From NCBI RefSeq assembly GCF_000258495.1, contig NZ_AJLG01000018.1, positions 1-41,103 of the forward strand: DNA of 41,103 nucleotides, given 5' to 3'. Positions 7,594-16,179 of this stretch are shown in pieces. This DNA comes from Pedobacter agri PB92. GTDB taxonomy: Bacteria; Bacteroidota; Bacteroidia; Sphingobacteriales; Sphingobacteriaceae. The notes under the pieces are model-generated. The model saw only the letters and a list, made by a program, of their open reading frames with translations, did no database searches and was not told where the DNA came from. How positions within the stretch are numbered: the stretch's first letter is position 1; the number at the start of each line of letters is the position of its first letter. The position numbers and the translations under genes are program-made.

Positions 7594-8007
7594 CTATTGC
7601 ATTTTATTACGATATGCAAACCTACGTCTTATAAAAAGATAAGTTGCTGGCGATATTAGCAGAATCATCCACCATAAGTGATCATCTAAAGGAATATTGC
7701 AAGCTCTTGTGAATGGCTGTGATATCTGCATGTAATATAAGCCTGTTTTTGTTGTTCGCCCATCAGTAACTGAGCAACTTCCAGAAGAAGATCCAAAGAC
7801 CTGGATATAAGTGTGCGGTCCACACGTACCCGCCTAATTAACAAAGTTGTAACCATTGCCTGGTGTAAATGTTGTTGCACCCGATGATGTAGGCCGATTG
7901 AATACTTTATCAAACTGATCGTAATTTGCGATTAAACATCCCTGACTAAAGGCAGAAAAAGAAATAAAATAAAACAGTAGGGACGATAAAATTAACTTAA
8001 ACTTCAT
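7594..8007 (-). pseudogene. Small secreted protein with C-terminal hydrophobic tail, in-frame TAG
   Basis: ATG at 8005-8007 opens a clear signal peptide (MKFKLILSSLLFYFISFSAF, cut near SQ-GC). After 57 codons the frame meets TAG (7834-7836) and then continues for 79 codons to the real stop at 7594. The second part has Cys residues (GTCGPHTYIQVFGSSSGSCS) and ends with CNIPLDDHLWW, a hydrophobic stretch and Arg-Arg-Arg. That signal peptide / Pro-Leu-Asp / hydrophobic / basic layout looks like a membrane anchor or sorting tail. A small membrane-protein gene lies 19 bases upstream on the same strand. If TAG is read as a stop, only a 57-residue peptide results. Function unknown. Confidence 0.65.
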
Positions 8008-8026
8008 TTTTTTTAGACGTTGAATA

Positions 8027-8209
8027 TTAATGAATGAATAACTCCTTCATTGAAGATGTCAGTATCCCGGTTGTAATAAGTAAGATGAGAATGGCTGCGG
8101 ACACAAATAAGTATAGCATTAATCTGAGTAATCTCCAGAAATCGGTCTTATAGAGGATATAGTAAACTTTCAATGATAGCCATTGAAAAGCTAAGTTTAT
8201 GGTACGCAT
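8027..8209 (-). CDS. Small membrane protein
   Basis: 60 residues with one strong membrane segment (LLRLMLYLFVSAAILILLIT, about residues 27-46) and a basic, aromatic N-terminal half (FQWLSLKVYYILYKTDFW) that may lie along the membrane. It ends 19 bases before the start of the secreted-protein gene, so the two are probably cotranscribed. It may assist export or anchoring of that protein, or be an immunity-type protein; both are inference. No family recognised. Confidence 0.55.
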   Translation of the reverse strand: MRTINLAFQWLSLKVYYILYKTDFWRLLRLMLYLFVSAAILILLITTGILTSSMKELFIH

Positions 8210-8346
8210 ATATCGGGATTGACAGCTTCACAACCTATTTAACGCGATATTGTTTGGGTGCTGACTACCTGATTTTCAAAACTTATCACGTATAAATACG
8301 TTTTATAAAAGTTCCCGGAAGATCAGTTTGACATTAAATTTAATTT

Positions 8347-8580
8347 ATGAGAACGGGGATTGTCATCGCATACAACAGAAAAGTCAAGATTGGCGTAATA
8401 AAAGATAGCAACGAACAAAGAATAAGATTCTATTCAGAAGATGTTACTAATACTTTCCAGCGGTTTGATGTAGTTCAATTCGATATAGCGTTTATCGCTA
8501 GATCTTTGAGGGCTGTTAATGTAGTACATGTTTTGGATAGGCAGGGAAAACCGGTTAGAATGACTGTTGGGGTTGATTAA
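8347..8580 (+). CDS. Cold-shock-domain-like small protein
   Basis: 77 residues starting MRTGIVIAYNRKVKIGVIKD. The pattern G-x-I-x-x-Y-(K)-x-G-x-I-x-D, then IRFYSEDVTN, FDVVQFDIAF and AVNVVHV follows the five-strand OB fold of cold-shock proteins, but the RNP1/RNP2 aromatics are reduced to Tyr and Phe at other places, so nucleic-acid binding is not certain. It stands alone on the plus strand between minus-strand small-protein genes. A decayed second copy lies at 10049-10242. Confidence 0.6.
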   Translation: MRTGIVIAYNRKVKIGVIKDSNEQRIRFYSEDVTNTFQRFDVVQFDIAFIARSLRAVNVVHVLDRQGKPVRMTVGVD

Positions 8581-8618
8581 TGGTACGATGGCTTATCAAT
8601 ATTCATAGCAAATTGATA

Positions 8619-8840
8619 TCACTCTCCAAAATACCATTGCACCGCACCGGTACTTGCCAGTATGAGGATTATCACAAAAAAATTACGGCGGATTACCAAC
8701 TCATTAGGTGGCTGCGGTTCCGTCAAGAAAGTGAGGAATGAAAGTAGATTTATTTTTTTAATAGTGCAAAGCTGTTGCAATACTATATTATCGCACAGCC
8801 AATAGCCTGAAATAATCAAGACGAAAGCAATTAAACCCAT
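8619..8840 (-). CDS. Small two-span membrane protein
   Basis: 73 residues with two membrane segments (GLIAFVLIISGYWLCDNIVL at residues 2-21 and NFFVIILILASTGAVQWYF near the end) joined by a short cytoplasmic or periplasmic loop rich in Leu and Pro. It is the last of three same-strand genes (9803 to 8619). No family recognised. Next to an exported Cys-rich protein, an immunity or transport role can be imagined but not shown. Confidence 0.5.
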   Translation of the reverse strand: MGLIAFVLIISGYWLCDNIVLQQLCTIKKINLLSFLTFLTEPQPPNELVIRRNFFVIILILASTGAVQWYFGE

Positions 8841-8893
8841 ATATAAATAGCTAAACCATGGATTTCGCTATTTTACTTTATGTGGAATACATT

Positions 8894-9142
8894 CTAACGA
8901 ATATATTGGAATAAGAAAATCCCAATAGTGAGGATAGCTGCTACAAATAATACAAACATTTTGTAATTATTATTTTGACGCAAAGCCTTGTAGTTAAAAA
9001 CTAAGGAGGCAATCCCTAATACTATAACTCCAGATAATATAATAATCTTGGTCTCCGTAGTTATATCAAAGAGTTGAGTAGCTAAAAGATAAAGTACGAA
9101 AGGAACTATACCTAACCACTTTAGAGAAATTTTTCTTTCCAT
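8894..9142 (-). CDS. Small three-span membrane protein
   Basis: 82 residues with three hydrophobic segments: WLGIVPFVLYLLATQLF, IIILSGVIVLGIASLVF and MFVLFVAAILTIGIFLFQ. It starts 10 bases after the stop of the Cys-rich lipoprotein gene on the same strand, so it is very likely cotranscribed with it. Layout resembles bacteriocin immunity proteins, which are small multi-span proteins encoded after the toxin gene, but no family motif is visible. Confidence 0.6.
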   Translation of the reverse strand: MERKISLKWLGIVPFVLYLLATQLFDITTETKIIILSGVIVLGIASLVFNYKALRQNNNYKMFVLFVAAILTIGIFLFQYIR

Positions 9143-9151
9143 ATTTATTTA

Positions 9152-9803
9152 TTATTCAGCTGTCACCACTCCGTTACAATCTTGCGCCGCCGCATTACAA
9201 TTATCACCCGCAGCTAATTGGTAAGCAATTGCTGCACCATGGCACACAGCGCCCAAAAGAACCGTAAGATCTGCCGCAACACACGCAACATGAGCTGCGG
9301 TAGCTGTTGCTCCTACCATTATTATACAATTTCTGCGAATTCTTTCGCAATTGTTCATATCCTCAACCTGCACAACATTACCTTTCAAACTGCTAATCTT
9401 AAATGGTGTTTCGTGGAATTCAAGACTTCGATACCTATCGTTGTTAGATCTTTTTGACTCACTTTTTCGAGTTGATATTCTTCTTTCAGTTTAAGAAGAA
9501 CTGCATCCTGCTTTTGAACAAAGTCAGAGTATTCGGCGAAATCTTTGAATCCTAGTAATGTAGAAAATTTATTAAGTTCTGCCGCAGTTGGATTTGGTTT
9601 AGTAATTAATGACACTGCTTCTTTACCATTACTGCCATTTGCTATTAGAGATGCATTTTGTTTTACAATAGCGATAAATCTTTCGTCAGATTTTAGAGAT
9701 TCAATTGTGGTTACTGTTTTTTCGGTTTTTTACACGACATGTAGGTTAGGGATACTACAAATAAGAGCGTCAGAAATAGTTTTGAGGTGTTTTTGAGTTG
9801 CAT
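9152..9803 (-). pseudogene. Lipoprotein with six-Cys Ala-rich C-terminal domain, two frameshifts
   Basis: ATG at 9801-9803 starts a lipoprotein signal (MQLKNTSKLFLTLLFVVSLT, then YMSC with Cys24 followed by Lys-Lys). One base is missing after the Cys (A6 at 9725-9731 region where A7 is needed); the frame then reads TVTTIESLKSDERFIAIVKQ and on. A second base is missing near 9412 (AAA for AAAA), after which the frame reads TPFKISSLKGNVVQVED and the C-terminal domain. That domain has six Cys (NNC, RNC, HVAC, GAVC, DNC, QDC) around Ala-rich hydrophobic helices. Restoring both bases gives 217 residues. The end is followed by two small membrane-protein genes. Possible exported antibacterial or structural protein; not a family I can name. 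Confidence 0.6.
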
Positions 9804-10048
9804 AATTTTTACGTTAAATTAAGATTTTAAGATTCTATAATGTTAGTCATTTAAATTATACAAAACTCCAATTACATATTTGTAGCGTTAATATTTCAAG
9901 CGAATTTTATTTATAAGGCAATAGCCATTAAATATACCAGTGGTAGAGGTCATTCCGAAAGTAGTTTCTACAACCTTGTTATAGATAAGTTGTAAAATAG
10001 TTCCGGGAATCAACTGCCAACTTTTTAATTTAGAAGTGGCTTATAACA

Positions 10049-10242
10049 AGAGGGATAATAGCCGTGTATAATAATGCGGTAAAAGAAGATTATGTCAAAG
10101 ATGAGAATAACTAAAAGATAAGAGTCAATATTGGGAAGACAAAGGTGTTGTTAAAAGATTTGATAAAGTTACAATTTGAATTATTTTTTAGGAAGAGTTG
10201 CGGGCGGTAAATGTGATGCATACCAACGATGTGGTGAGGTAA
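10049..10242 (+). pseudogene. Relic of a second cold-shock-like gene
   Basis: The frame GIIAVYNNAVKEDYVKDENN, then stop, then KIR, aligns with the start of the intact protein at 8347; after a small frame change, QYWEDKGVVKRFDKVTI, two more stops and EELRAVNVMHT align with its end (matching FYSEDVTNTFQRFDVVQF and RAVNVVHV). No ATG remains. It shows this gene was duplicated and one copy died. Confidence 0.6.
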
Positions 10243-10285
10243 CCTGCGTATTCAAGAAATAAGCTGTTCGTGATAGGGTTATCAG

Positions 10286-10471
10286 TTACTCATCCCAAAC
10301 ATCAAACTCCCTGATATCATAAACCGTAAATGATTTGTATTGACGGCCATTATGGTAAAATATGTATTCTATATCATTAACCGGCAAACCTGTTTCTTCT
10401 ATGTGCATATCGGGCGGTGACAAACCAGTTTCTTTTCGCAAAATATGGTGCCATTCTTTTTGCACGTTCAA
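10286..10471 (-). CDS. Small hypothetical protein
   Basis: 61 residues from a TTG or similar start (MNVQKEWHHILRKETGLSPP), ending YKSFTVYDIREFDVWDE. Acidic, aromatic-rich C-terminus with possible beta strands; no signal peptide. An overlapping ATG at about 10504 in another frame reads MEIFESSPYVIERAKRMAPY and may be the true start joined by a lost base, so the gene may be frameshifted like many neighbours. No family recognised. Confidence 0.4.
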   Translation of the reverse strand: MNVQKEWHHILRKETGLSPPDMHIEETGLPVNDIEYIFYHNGRQYKSFTVYDIREFDVWDE

Positions 10472-10553
10472 TCACGTATGGACTTGACTCGAATATTTCC
10501 ATATTTGAATATAGCGAAAAGTTGTGAAAGTAATCAATGGTATTGTTCTTAAA

Positions 10554-10826
10554 CTATTTGAGATTGGCTTCCAATAGTTCGTAGATGTCTGTTCGCTTGT
10601 AGTAAAGCGTTTTGCCTACTGTACTGTAGCTTATGGTTCCATGTATCCTCAGATTTTGCAACGTTCCTTGAGAAATATTCAGAATTTCTCTAACCTCAGC
10701 GCTTCTCAACCAATCTGATTTTTTACATGAACGAGGAGAAGACATAATGATTTCCTCAATATTTTTTAAAAGATCTTCTCTAAAAGATTTTAAATCCTCT
10801 TCCGTTATCAATGTTATTTTCATCAT
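10554..10826 (-). CDS. Excisionase/MerR-type helix-turn-helix protein
   Basis: 90 residues. After an acidic N-terminal helix comes a winged-helix segment of the HTH_17 type (about residues 39-86): SDWLRSAEVREILNISQGTL, then QNLRIHGTISYSTVGKTLYY and KRTDIYELLE, with the usual Arg after the turn and the 'kTLYYKRTDI' wing. In Bacteroidota such proteins sit on integrative elements beside tyrosine recombinases and act as excisionases or regulators. No integrase is left here, which supports the view that this is the remains of a mobile element. Confidence 0.8.
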   Translation of the reverse strand: MMKITLITEEDLKSFREDLLKNIEEIIMSSPRSCKKSDWLRSAEVREILNISQGTLQNLRIHGTISYSTVGKTLYYKRTDIYELLEANLK

Positions 10827-11417
10827 ATTTATTAATTTTTAAATATGGTGCAATTTGATTGATAATGTTAAGTTTCTTTAGTGATCCTCAGCAGGATACC
10901 TAATGATTTTAATATTCCACTTTGGTATTAATTTATGCGGCAGAGGATTAAATCGCAGCGAAAATTTCTAAAAGATGAAGAAACGGACAAATTTCTTAAA
11001 AAGAAATTTCTTAAAATAAAAAACTACAATAAATGATTTATTTTTAACTTTATTAAGATTTGCAATCAAAAGAAGGCGAGGTGAGTCTTTGAAACGAAAA
11101 TTCCAAAAAGCATATGTAAGGTATTGAAATACAGGTGGTTAGGTTGGTGGGCTCGACTTCCTTCGGATTCTTGGTGACGCAGCTTAAAAAAGCTAAGAGT
11201 TTGAATTTTGATGATGTCTGTGGTCATCTTTTGGCTTCTTCATCAAACATAAGCTAGTTTGCTTTGACATAATACTTTATTACCTTCCATTGCTGCGGTA
11301 ACATAAAGTCTATATGCATATTTACAAACTCCGGGCAAGAGTATAATTGGCTAATAGCCTGATCGTAATAGATGTAATTATGCGTTCTACCAGCCGATTC
11401 CTAATTTGTGATCAATG
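10827..11417. other. Interval without intact gene
   Basis: 591 bases, AT-rich at the left. On the minus strand about 11235-11385 is open and reads HNYIYYDQAISQLYSCPEFV and MLPQQWKVIKYYVKAN before a stop, like a piece of a lost gene; no start and no recognisable family. I see no RNA gene or repeat. Confidence 0.4.
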
Positions 11418-12252
11418 TTATTTCAGATAATCAAATGGATCCTCCAATTTATATTTGGGGCTTCGTCTCAGAAAATCATTGAAAAATGCGGTATGTGTTC
11501 CACCCATCAGGATAAATATCCGGTCGTTTTTCTAAAGGGATCTGATTGAGGTTGGAGAAGATCACCAGATTCCTATGATAGAATTTTGCGGCCTCGTCGG
11601 CACCTTCTGATTTACCCTTGCTGGAGATATAGGTCAGCATATCTGCATTGATATTGATCATACTTTCCAGGTACTGGGGGTGGTTATTGAGTTTGAAAAG
11701 ATCATAAAAGGGAATGCCTTCCTCAGGGTTTTTCTTCTCGTTCTCCTCGATGAGTTTCCAATACCTGTTATTGGTGCTTTTGTCCATTGTATGTTTTACT
11801 TTGCCGCCGATCTGGTAGTCATAACCCTCTTTAAAGTCAATTCCATATATTTTTTCTGCACGGCTTAATCTTGCAACTTCATAGGCAAGCAGCTCTCTTT
11901 CATCCGGATCTTTGAATCTCTTTTTCGGATTTTTGAGGTAGTTCATGTAATCTGCTTTTCTGGTCGAATCATTTTTTGGACGGTCTTCGATGATGATTAT
12001 GGTTGGGCTAAACGCTGCCAGTTTCCTTGCCAGGTCTCTGATGTCTTTCTGGTTTTTTGAGTCTTTCTCGTCGAAAGCTGTTGAATTTGCATCTGAGGTT
12101 TCGCCCATATGGAATGTTGCGATATTGAGTACTGGAACTGCATCTTCGAATTTGTTCTGATAGATCTTTTTCTGGCTGTAAATGATTTTTTTCGAGCAGG
12201 AAGCCAATGTCAATAGAAAAATAAGGGCAGTAATATGAAGTTTGTTTTTCAT
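11418..12252 (-). pseudogene. DUF5694-type lipoprotein, frameshifted near C-terminus
   Basis: Lipoprotein signal MKNKLHITALIFLLTLASC with Cys19, then VLNIATFHMGETSDANSTAF, the typical opening of DUF5694 (TraB/GumN-like putative metallohydrolases). The frame runs 258 residues and would end oddly with RPDIYPDGWNTYRIFQ. At 11537 one excess A (A5 for A4) moves it off; the frame one base on reads NDRIFILMGGTHTAFFNDFL and RRSPKYKLEDPFDYLK to a stop at 11418, the expected ending with the conserved GGTH. Corrected length 277. The conserved His residues (FHMG and GGTH) are both present only after correction. It lies 35 bases after a small membrane-protein gene on the same strand. Confidence 0.75.
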
Positions 12253-12287
12253 TGGATAGTGGGCGTTCGCCTTTTTCTGATTGATGA

Positions 12288-12539
12288 CTATCTGAGTTCT
12301 TTTGATTTTATTTCGGAAGTCAATGTTTTGATCCGTAAATAGATGGGTAGAAAACTGATGAAAATCGTAATTGAGGGTATAAACAGCGCAATGTTATCTT
12401 TCTTGTAATAAAAATAAATGGCGGCTGCTAGTACAAATGGCCAAAGGATGCAGATTCCAATGAGAACGCCTTTCAAAAAATTTCTTTGTTTGATCAGGGT
12501 TTTGAGATCTTGTGGGTTGGATAGGTTAGTGGATAACAT
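12288..12539 (-). CDS. Small two-span membrane protein
   Basis: 83 residues. A polar N-terminus (MLSTNLSNPQDLKTLIKQRN) is followed by two membrane segments (GVLIGICILWPFVLAAAIYF and IALFIPSITIFISFLPIYL) and a basic tail. Likely cotranscribed with the DUF5694 lipoprotein gene downstream. No family recognised; intact. Confidence 0.6.
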   Translation of the reverse strand: MLSTNLSNPQDLKTLIKQRNFLKGVLIGICILWPFVLAAAIYFYYKKDNIALFIPSITIFISFLPIYLRIKTLTSEIKSKELR

Positions 12540-13215
12540 TGATAATGTTGGATTTTAAGTATATATAATAATTTTAGTTTTTTATTTTGGGTAGGGTATG
12601 CCATTGCTATTTCATCAGTATAAATCAATGTCGTTTATAGAATATGCTTGACCTGGTTGTGCATCTTTTGTAATAGCTATCACTGGTCACGATCTTTTGG
12701 AGGTTGATCAGATAGCAGCGAGTCTGGCGCTTTGTATCGCAGAATTGATGAAGTGTCAACGATACGGCTCTATTTCTGCACCTGAGCGTTTTCGGATTTT
12801 GTTCTGCTGTCTGCATCTGGATCAGTTGTGCTTCTTGTTCCTTGCTACAGGATTACAAAATATCGTTCCAATAAATGGAGGAACAAAAGGTAATTTTTTT
12901 CATTGTTCAGTGTGTTCAAATGGTTGTTTGCAAAGTTTTGAATGGGTACTCAGAGCCTTTGTGTTGGATATCGAGTACAGTATTAATTTCTCCAATTTAC
13001 GGAGAAGACAAAACTAGTGAAATAAATTTATATCACAATAGTGTGATATAAATTTTTCTTGCTTTTTTTCTTGTTGTATCGTGTTTTTAATCCAACGTTA
13101 CCCTTTGTCAAACTGTGGCTTGTCGCTTCATGGAAATGAAGATGACGTTTATTTGTGCGGGCGGAATCTTTGATGGTGGCGCAAAAAATCGCAAATTGCA
13201 CCAAAGTTGATTTAA
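12540..13215. other. Interval without a supportable gene
   Basis: Open stretches exist on both strands at 12625-13017, but their composition is odd (many Cys and Leu on one strand, scattered stops on the other) and no start context or family is visible. On the minus strand QLIQMQTAEQNPKTL looks like a scrap of helical coding sequence. The only clear structure is the palindrome at 13024-13055. Confidence 0.4.
13024..13055. repeat. Perfect 14-bp inverted repeat upstream of tetR-type gene
   Basis: AAATTTATATCACA and its exact complement flank ATAG. It lies 161 bases before the TetR-family start. The inner TATCACA-n4-TGTGATA looks like a dimeric repressor site, while the T-rich sequence that follows (TTTCTTGCTTTTTTTC) would also allow a terminator on the plus strand. 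Confidence 0.65.
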
Positions 13216-13848
13216 ATGGCAAGAAAAGTTACAGATGGCCCGGTCAGAAACAAAGAACGCACCAAGGAAAACCTAATTAATGCCCTAGGAGAAATCCTGA
13301 AAAAGGATGGTTTTTCGGCGCTGAGCATCAGCAGGGTTGCTGATGTCGCAAAGGTAGATAGGAGACTGATCTATGACTATTTTGGTAGCCTTGAGGGACT
13401 AGTAAAAGAGTATCTTAATACCAACGACTATTGGAAGATCCGTCCGGAGGAAGTGGGAGGTATTGTGGAGACCAGCAAGGCGGATGCCGGTAAGATGCTT
13501 GCTTACAATGTGCTGGAGAACCAGTTTGACAGCCTGATAAATAATGAGGAGATGCGCCGGATCATTACATGGGGACTCAGCGAGAAATTGCCGATTTTGA
13601 AAGCGCTTGATCTGAAACGTGAGGATATCGGTAATCAGGTGATGAGCGAGGTCTTCGATGCGCATTTTGAAGGCAGCGATAAAAACTTTCGGGCGATGTA
13701 TGCATTGTTGATGGGCGGGGTCTACTATCTTACCCTTCATGCCAAAATGCAGGAAAATCCTTTTTGCGGAATAGACTTGCAGCGAGTTTCGGGTCAGGAA
13801 GAGATCAAGAAGGCGCTCAAGCAGTTTATTGAACTTGCGTACGCTTAA
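13216..13848 (+). CDS. TetR/AcrR-family transcriptional regulator
   Basis: 210 residues, intact. The N-terminal TetR DNA-binding domain spans about residues 14-60: RTKENLINALGEILKKDGFS, ALSISRVADVAKVDRRLIYD and YFGSLEGLVKEYL, with the classic 'YDYF' at the end of the recognition helix. The C-terminal 150 residues form the variable ligand-binding helical domain. TetR proteins usually repress adjacent genes, but no intact target gene flanks it; the palindrome upstream may be its operator. ATG at 13216 fits the start of the domain. Confidence 0.93.
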   Translation: MARKVTDGPVRNKERTKENLINALGEILKKDGFSALSISRVADVAKVDRRLIYDYFGSLEGLVKEYLNTNDYWKIRPEEVGGIVETSKADAGKMLAYNVLENQFDSLINNEEMRRIITWGLSEKLPILKALDLKREDIGNQVMSEVFDAHFEGSDKNFRAMYALLMGGVYYLTLHAKMQENPFCGIDLQRVSGQEEIKKALKQFIELAYA

Positions 13849-14248
13849 TCTGTTTATAAACTTGCACTTATTCAATCACACAAATAACCTCAAAGTTCTA
13901 AAAGTCGTTTGCACTTGTCCGGGGTCATCCGAGTCAAGTTGATAAATTGAATACTGTTAGTTAAGTAGTAGGTATGAGCTTGCTGCTGTTACTTCCAAGT
14001 GTATTGGCTAAAATAAGTAGTTGACCAATTATTTACACATCTAGAGAAACCAGTTTTAGAGGGTTATTTTCAAATGAAACGGATTAACATTGATATCGCT
14101 TCTTTTATAGGTAATCATACAGGTTTTCTTAGTCCGATATTTTGTGATTTCCTCCCTATTTTCTATACAAACGTGCATTTGTTAATTTTCGTCGAAGGTG
14201 GAAACAAAATCACCATGTTCGGCATTGTAAACAAACAGGTTTACATCA
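13849..14248. other. Interval without a supportable gene
   Basis: 400 bases. An open frame at 14074-14268 overlaps the next gene and has no recognisable features. An inverted repeat TGTAAAC-n6-GTTTACA at 14226-14245 ends 3 bases before the ATG at 14249 and might form a hairpin over the translation start. Confidence 0.4.
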
Positions 14249-14823
14249 ATGGCCACTTCAGCAAATAGACATATTCAAATCCACAGGAGGCAGGAATCTA
14301 CCATCTCCGTTAAAACTTTTTTGATTTCAATCGCTGTAAGTATTGTTGTCATTCTTTCACTTTGGGCATGGAAATCAATAGAACGGAAGTCCATCATTCA
14401 GAAAAGTCAAAGGCAGAGCCAGTTTTATAAAAACAAAATTGCTGCTAAGTTAGATGCTTCATTAAAAAACCAATTGCTGGTATTTAGCAAGCCATTGGTC
14501 TGGCAATCCGCACTGAACTTTTGAAAGGGGATAGGAAAGCTGTAAGTACTTATCTTAACCAGCTTATGACCATGGAGAATTTGCAGGAGGCATCCGTGAT
14601 TGATAATTACGGAATAATCATAGCTTCAAGTAAAAAGTCAGAGATTGGACATCTGTATTCCACTTTCTATAATATCAACTTCCTCTCGACAGATTCAGCC
14701 AGACTGAATACACAAAGTGGTAATAGTATCATCATCACCAGTCCAATTTTTGAAAGGGACCGTAAAGTGGCTACCCTGTCCATTCATTACCAGCTGGCAA
14801 ATATAGATCAATATTTCAAGTAA
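14249..14823 (+). pseudogene. Membrane-anchored Cache-like sensor protein, frameshifted
   Basis: One membrane segment (VKTFLISIAVSIVVILSLWA) is followed by a periplasmic domain. The first frame stops at 14524; the frame one base back reads AIGLAIRTELLKGDRKAVST before the second stretch YLNQLMTMENLQEASVIDNY, GIIIASSKKSEIGHLYSTFY and so on to 14823. One base is missing near 14487 (CAAG for CAAAG). Restored length 191. The second part resembles small-ligand sensor domains of chemoreceptors and kinases (the 'ASVIDNYGIIIASS' strand pair is typical), but no signalling output domain follows, so it is either a stand-alone sensor or the end is lost. Family call is by pattern only. Confidence 0.6.
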
Positions 14824-14883
14824 TAACTGACAGCATTAAGTATGTTGACTTTATCTCCCGTTTTGCTTTTTTTTAAGGTCAAG

Positions 14884-15120
14884 TCATATAAAGCTTTTTG
14901 AATAAACTCTACACCACATTTGCCACCTATTTCTCCAAAATTTACCATTTTTACATAAGAAATTAGTAGAGAGGTACGTTCTGGCGTGGTCGGTTGGAGG
15001 GTCTAACCGCGCTAATGATGGCTTAAGCTTGGCAAGTCGGTCGACACCTTCTTTAGCTGATTTCGAGATTTCGCTAGCAGTGATCAACTTATTTCGGAAA
15101 TCAAATTCAGTTTGTTCGGC
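14884..15120 (-). pseudogene. Relic of a second DUF6602-like gene
   Basis: Open from a TAG at about 15121 to 14884 with no proper start. The segment VDRLAKLKPSLARLDPPTDH and ARTYLSTNFLC aligns with VNQLSKLKP-stop-LARVDPPTSR and AKMYLPANFFC of the gene at 2162-3172. After that the frame drifts into unrelated sequence. Only about 35 residues of homology remain. It shows that the Ser codon TCA stood where the longer copy has TAA. Confidence 0.6.
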
Positions 15121-15355
15121 CTAAAATGATCATCTCAACAGGTTGATTAGTGACATGATGGAGATAAGTCGGTTTCAATTTGATACTGGTCAATCCACAA
15201 CGGAATCGTCTGGTCAACGAAGCCGAAATTTGCAACCATGTGCATCTTTTGTTTTTAATGCAGGCGACAGATCTAAAGTCAATTTTGAATGTACTATAGT
15301 TATCTTTTTGCCTGTGTATTAGGTCTGTTCTAACTGTTATTTCTACTTTATCCAT
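15107..15355 (-). CDS. Short open frame of uncertain status
   Basis: 82 codons starting MDKVEITVRTDLIHRQKDNY and STFKIDFRS, which looks like real beta-rich coding sequence, but the rest (CIKNKRCTWLQISASLTRRF) does not; a frame change near 15265 would give LSPALKTKDAHGCKFRL. Probably the start of a decayed gene. It overlaps the DUF6602 relic by 14 bases. No family recognised. Confidence 0.3.
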   Translation of the reverse strand: MDKVEITVRTDLIHRQKDNYSTFKIDFRSVACIKNKRCTWLQISASLTRRFRCGLTSIKLKPTYLHHVTNQPVEMIILGRTN

Positions 15356-15444
15356 TTATTTATTTAACAGGGAAATAAACCATGGCAAGCTAAATCACAT
15401 TAGATTCCGTTGATGATTGAAAACGTGGCTGGTTTTTTAATAAA

Positions 15445-16179
15445 TCATCTATTTACACAATTTAAAGCCGCTAGAACCTGCATTTGGTATTTGGCGCCAA
15501 TTGGTATTTCCCGGGCTGAAATATAAACTTCATCTGGAGTATAAGAATCTATCTTATCAGAAGCCACCAGGTATGACCGGTGCACCCTTAGAAAAGCAGC
15601 CACGGGGAGCATGGCTTCAAGTGAGGCCATTGTAAGTTTGGTGATCACCGTGCCTCTGGTCGTATGGATTTTGACATAATCCTTTAAACTCTCCACGTAC
15701 TGAATCTCATCCAGCTGGACTTTAATCATTTTACGATCCGCACGAAAGTAAAGGAATGCAGGGCTGGAAAAATCCGCTGCACCTTTTTTCACTGGTGCCT
15801 GCTGCGCAGAATCCTGATCAGGCAAAGCTTTCATCGCCGCTTTTAAAAACCGCTCGAAACTTACTGGTTTAAGCAGGTAGTCTGTGACCTCCAGTTCAAA
15901 AGCTTTAACCGCGTATTGCCCGAAAGCGGTAGTTAATATGATTTTTGGCGGATTGATGAGTGCGCCTATCAGCTCCAACCCGCTCAGTTGCGGCATCTGG
16001 ATATCGAGAAACAGGATATCGATGTGCTCGGACTTTAGCATTGCAGCCGCCTGTAGAGCATTGCTGCATTCACCTGCCAGATGCAACATGGGAAGCTGGG
16101 CAATGTAGCGCTTCAGAACTTCCCTTGCCGGGGGTTCATCATCCACAATCAGGCAATTGTACTTTACATTATTCTCCAT
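15445..16179 (-). CDS. LytTR-family response regulator
   Basis: REC domain at residues 7-120 with acidic Asp13-Asp14, phospho-acceptor Asp59 in LFLDIQMP, Thr83/84 and Lys104 in LLKPVSF; LytTR DNA-binding domain at about 140-244 (IQYVESLKDYVKIHTTRGTV, LRVHRSYLVASDKI, REIPIGAKY). It is the partner of the sensor kinase encoded just upstream: the ATG at 16177-16179 overlaps the end of the kinase gene (ATGGAGAATAATG) so they are translationally coupled. An ATG 30 bases further up would add ten residues and is less likely. Target genes are unknown; the divergent DUF4440-like/lipoprotein pair is a candidate because it shares the intergenic region. Confidence 0.93.
   Translation of the reverse strand: MENNVKYNCLIVDDEPPAREVLKRYIAQLPMLHLAGECSNALQAAAMLKSEHIDILFLDIQMPQLSGLELIGALINPPKIILTTAFGQYAVKAFELEVTDYLLKPVSFERFLKAAMKALPDQDSAQQAPVKKGAADFSSPAFLYFRADRKMIKVQLDEIQYVESLKDYVKIHTTRGTVITKLTMASLEAMLPVAAFLRVHRSYLVASDKIDSYTPDEVYISAREIPIGAKYQMQVLAALNCVNR

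Noticed and set aside
7686..7913. 75-codon minus-strand open frame
   Set aside because: It is the wrong frame of the secreted-protein gene at 7594-8007, which has a signal peptide and sensible composition.
12625..13017. Open frames on both strands
   Set aside because: No start context, family or convincing composition; neither can be supported.
13028..13222. 64-codon minus-strand open frame
   Set aside because: It overlaps the palindrome and the TetR start and has no recognisable features.
14074..14268. 64-codon plus-strand open frame
   Set aside because: Overlaps the start of the Cache-like gene; Phe/Ile-rich by AT bias and not recognisable.
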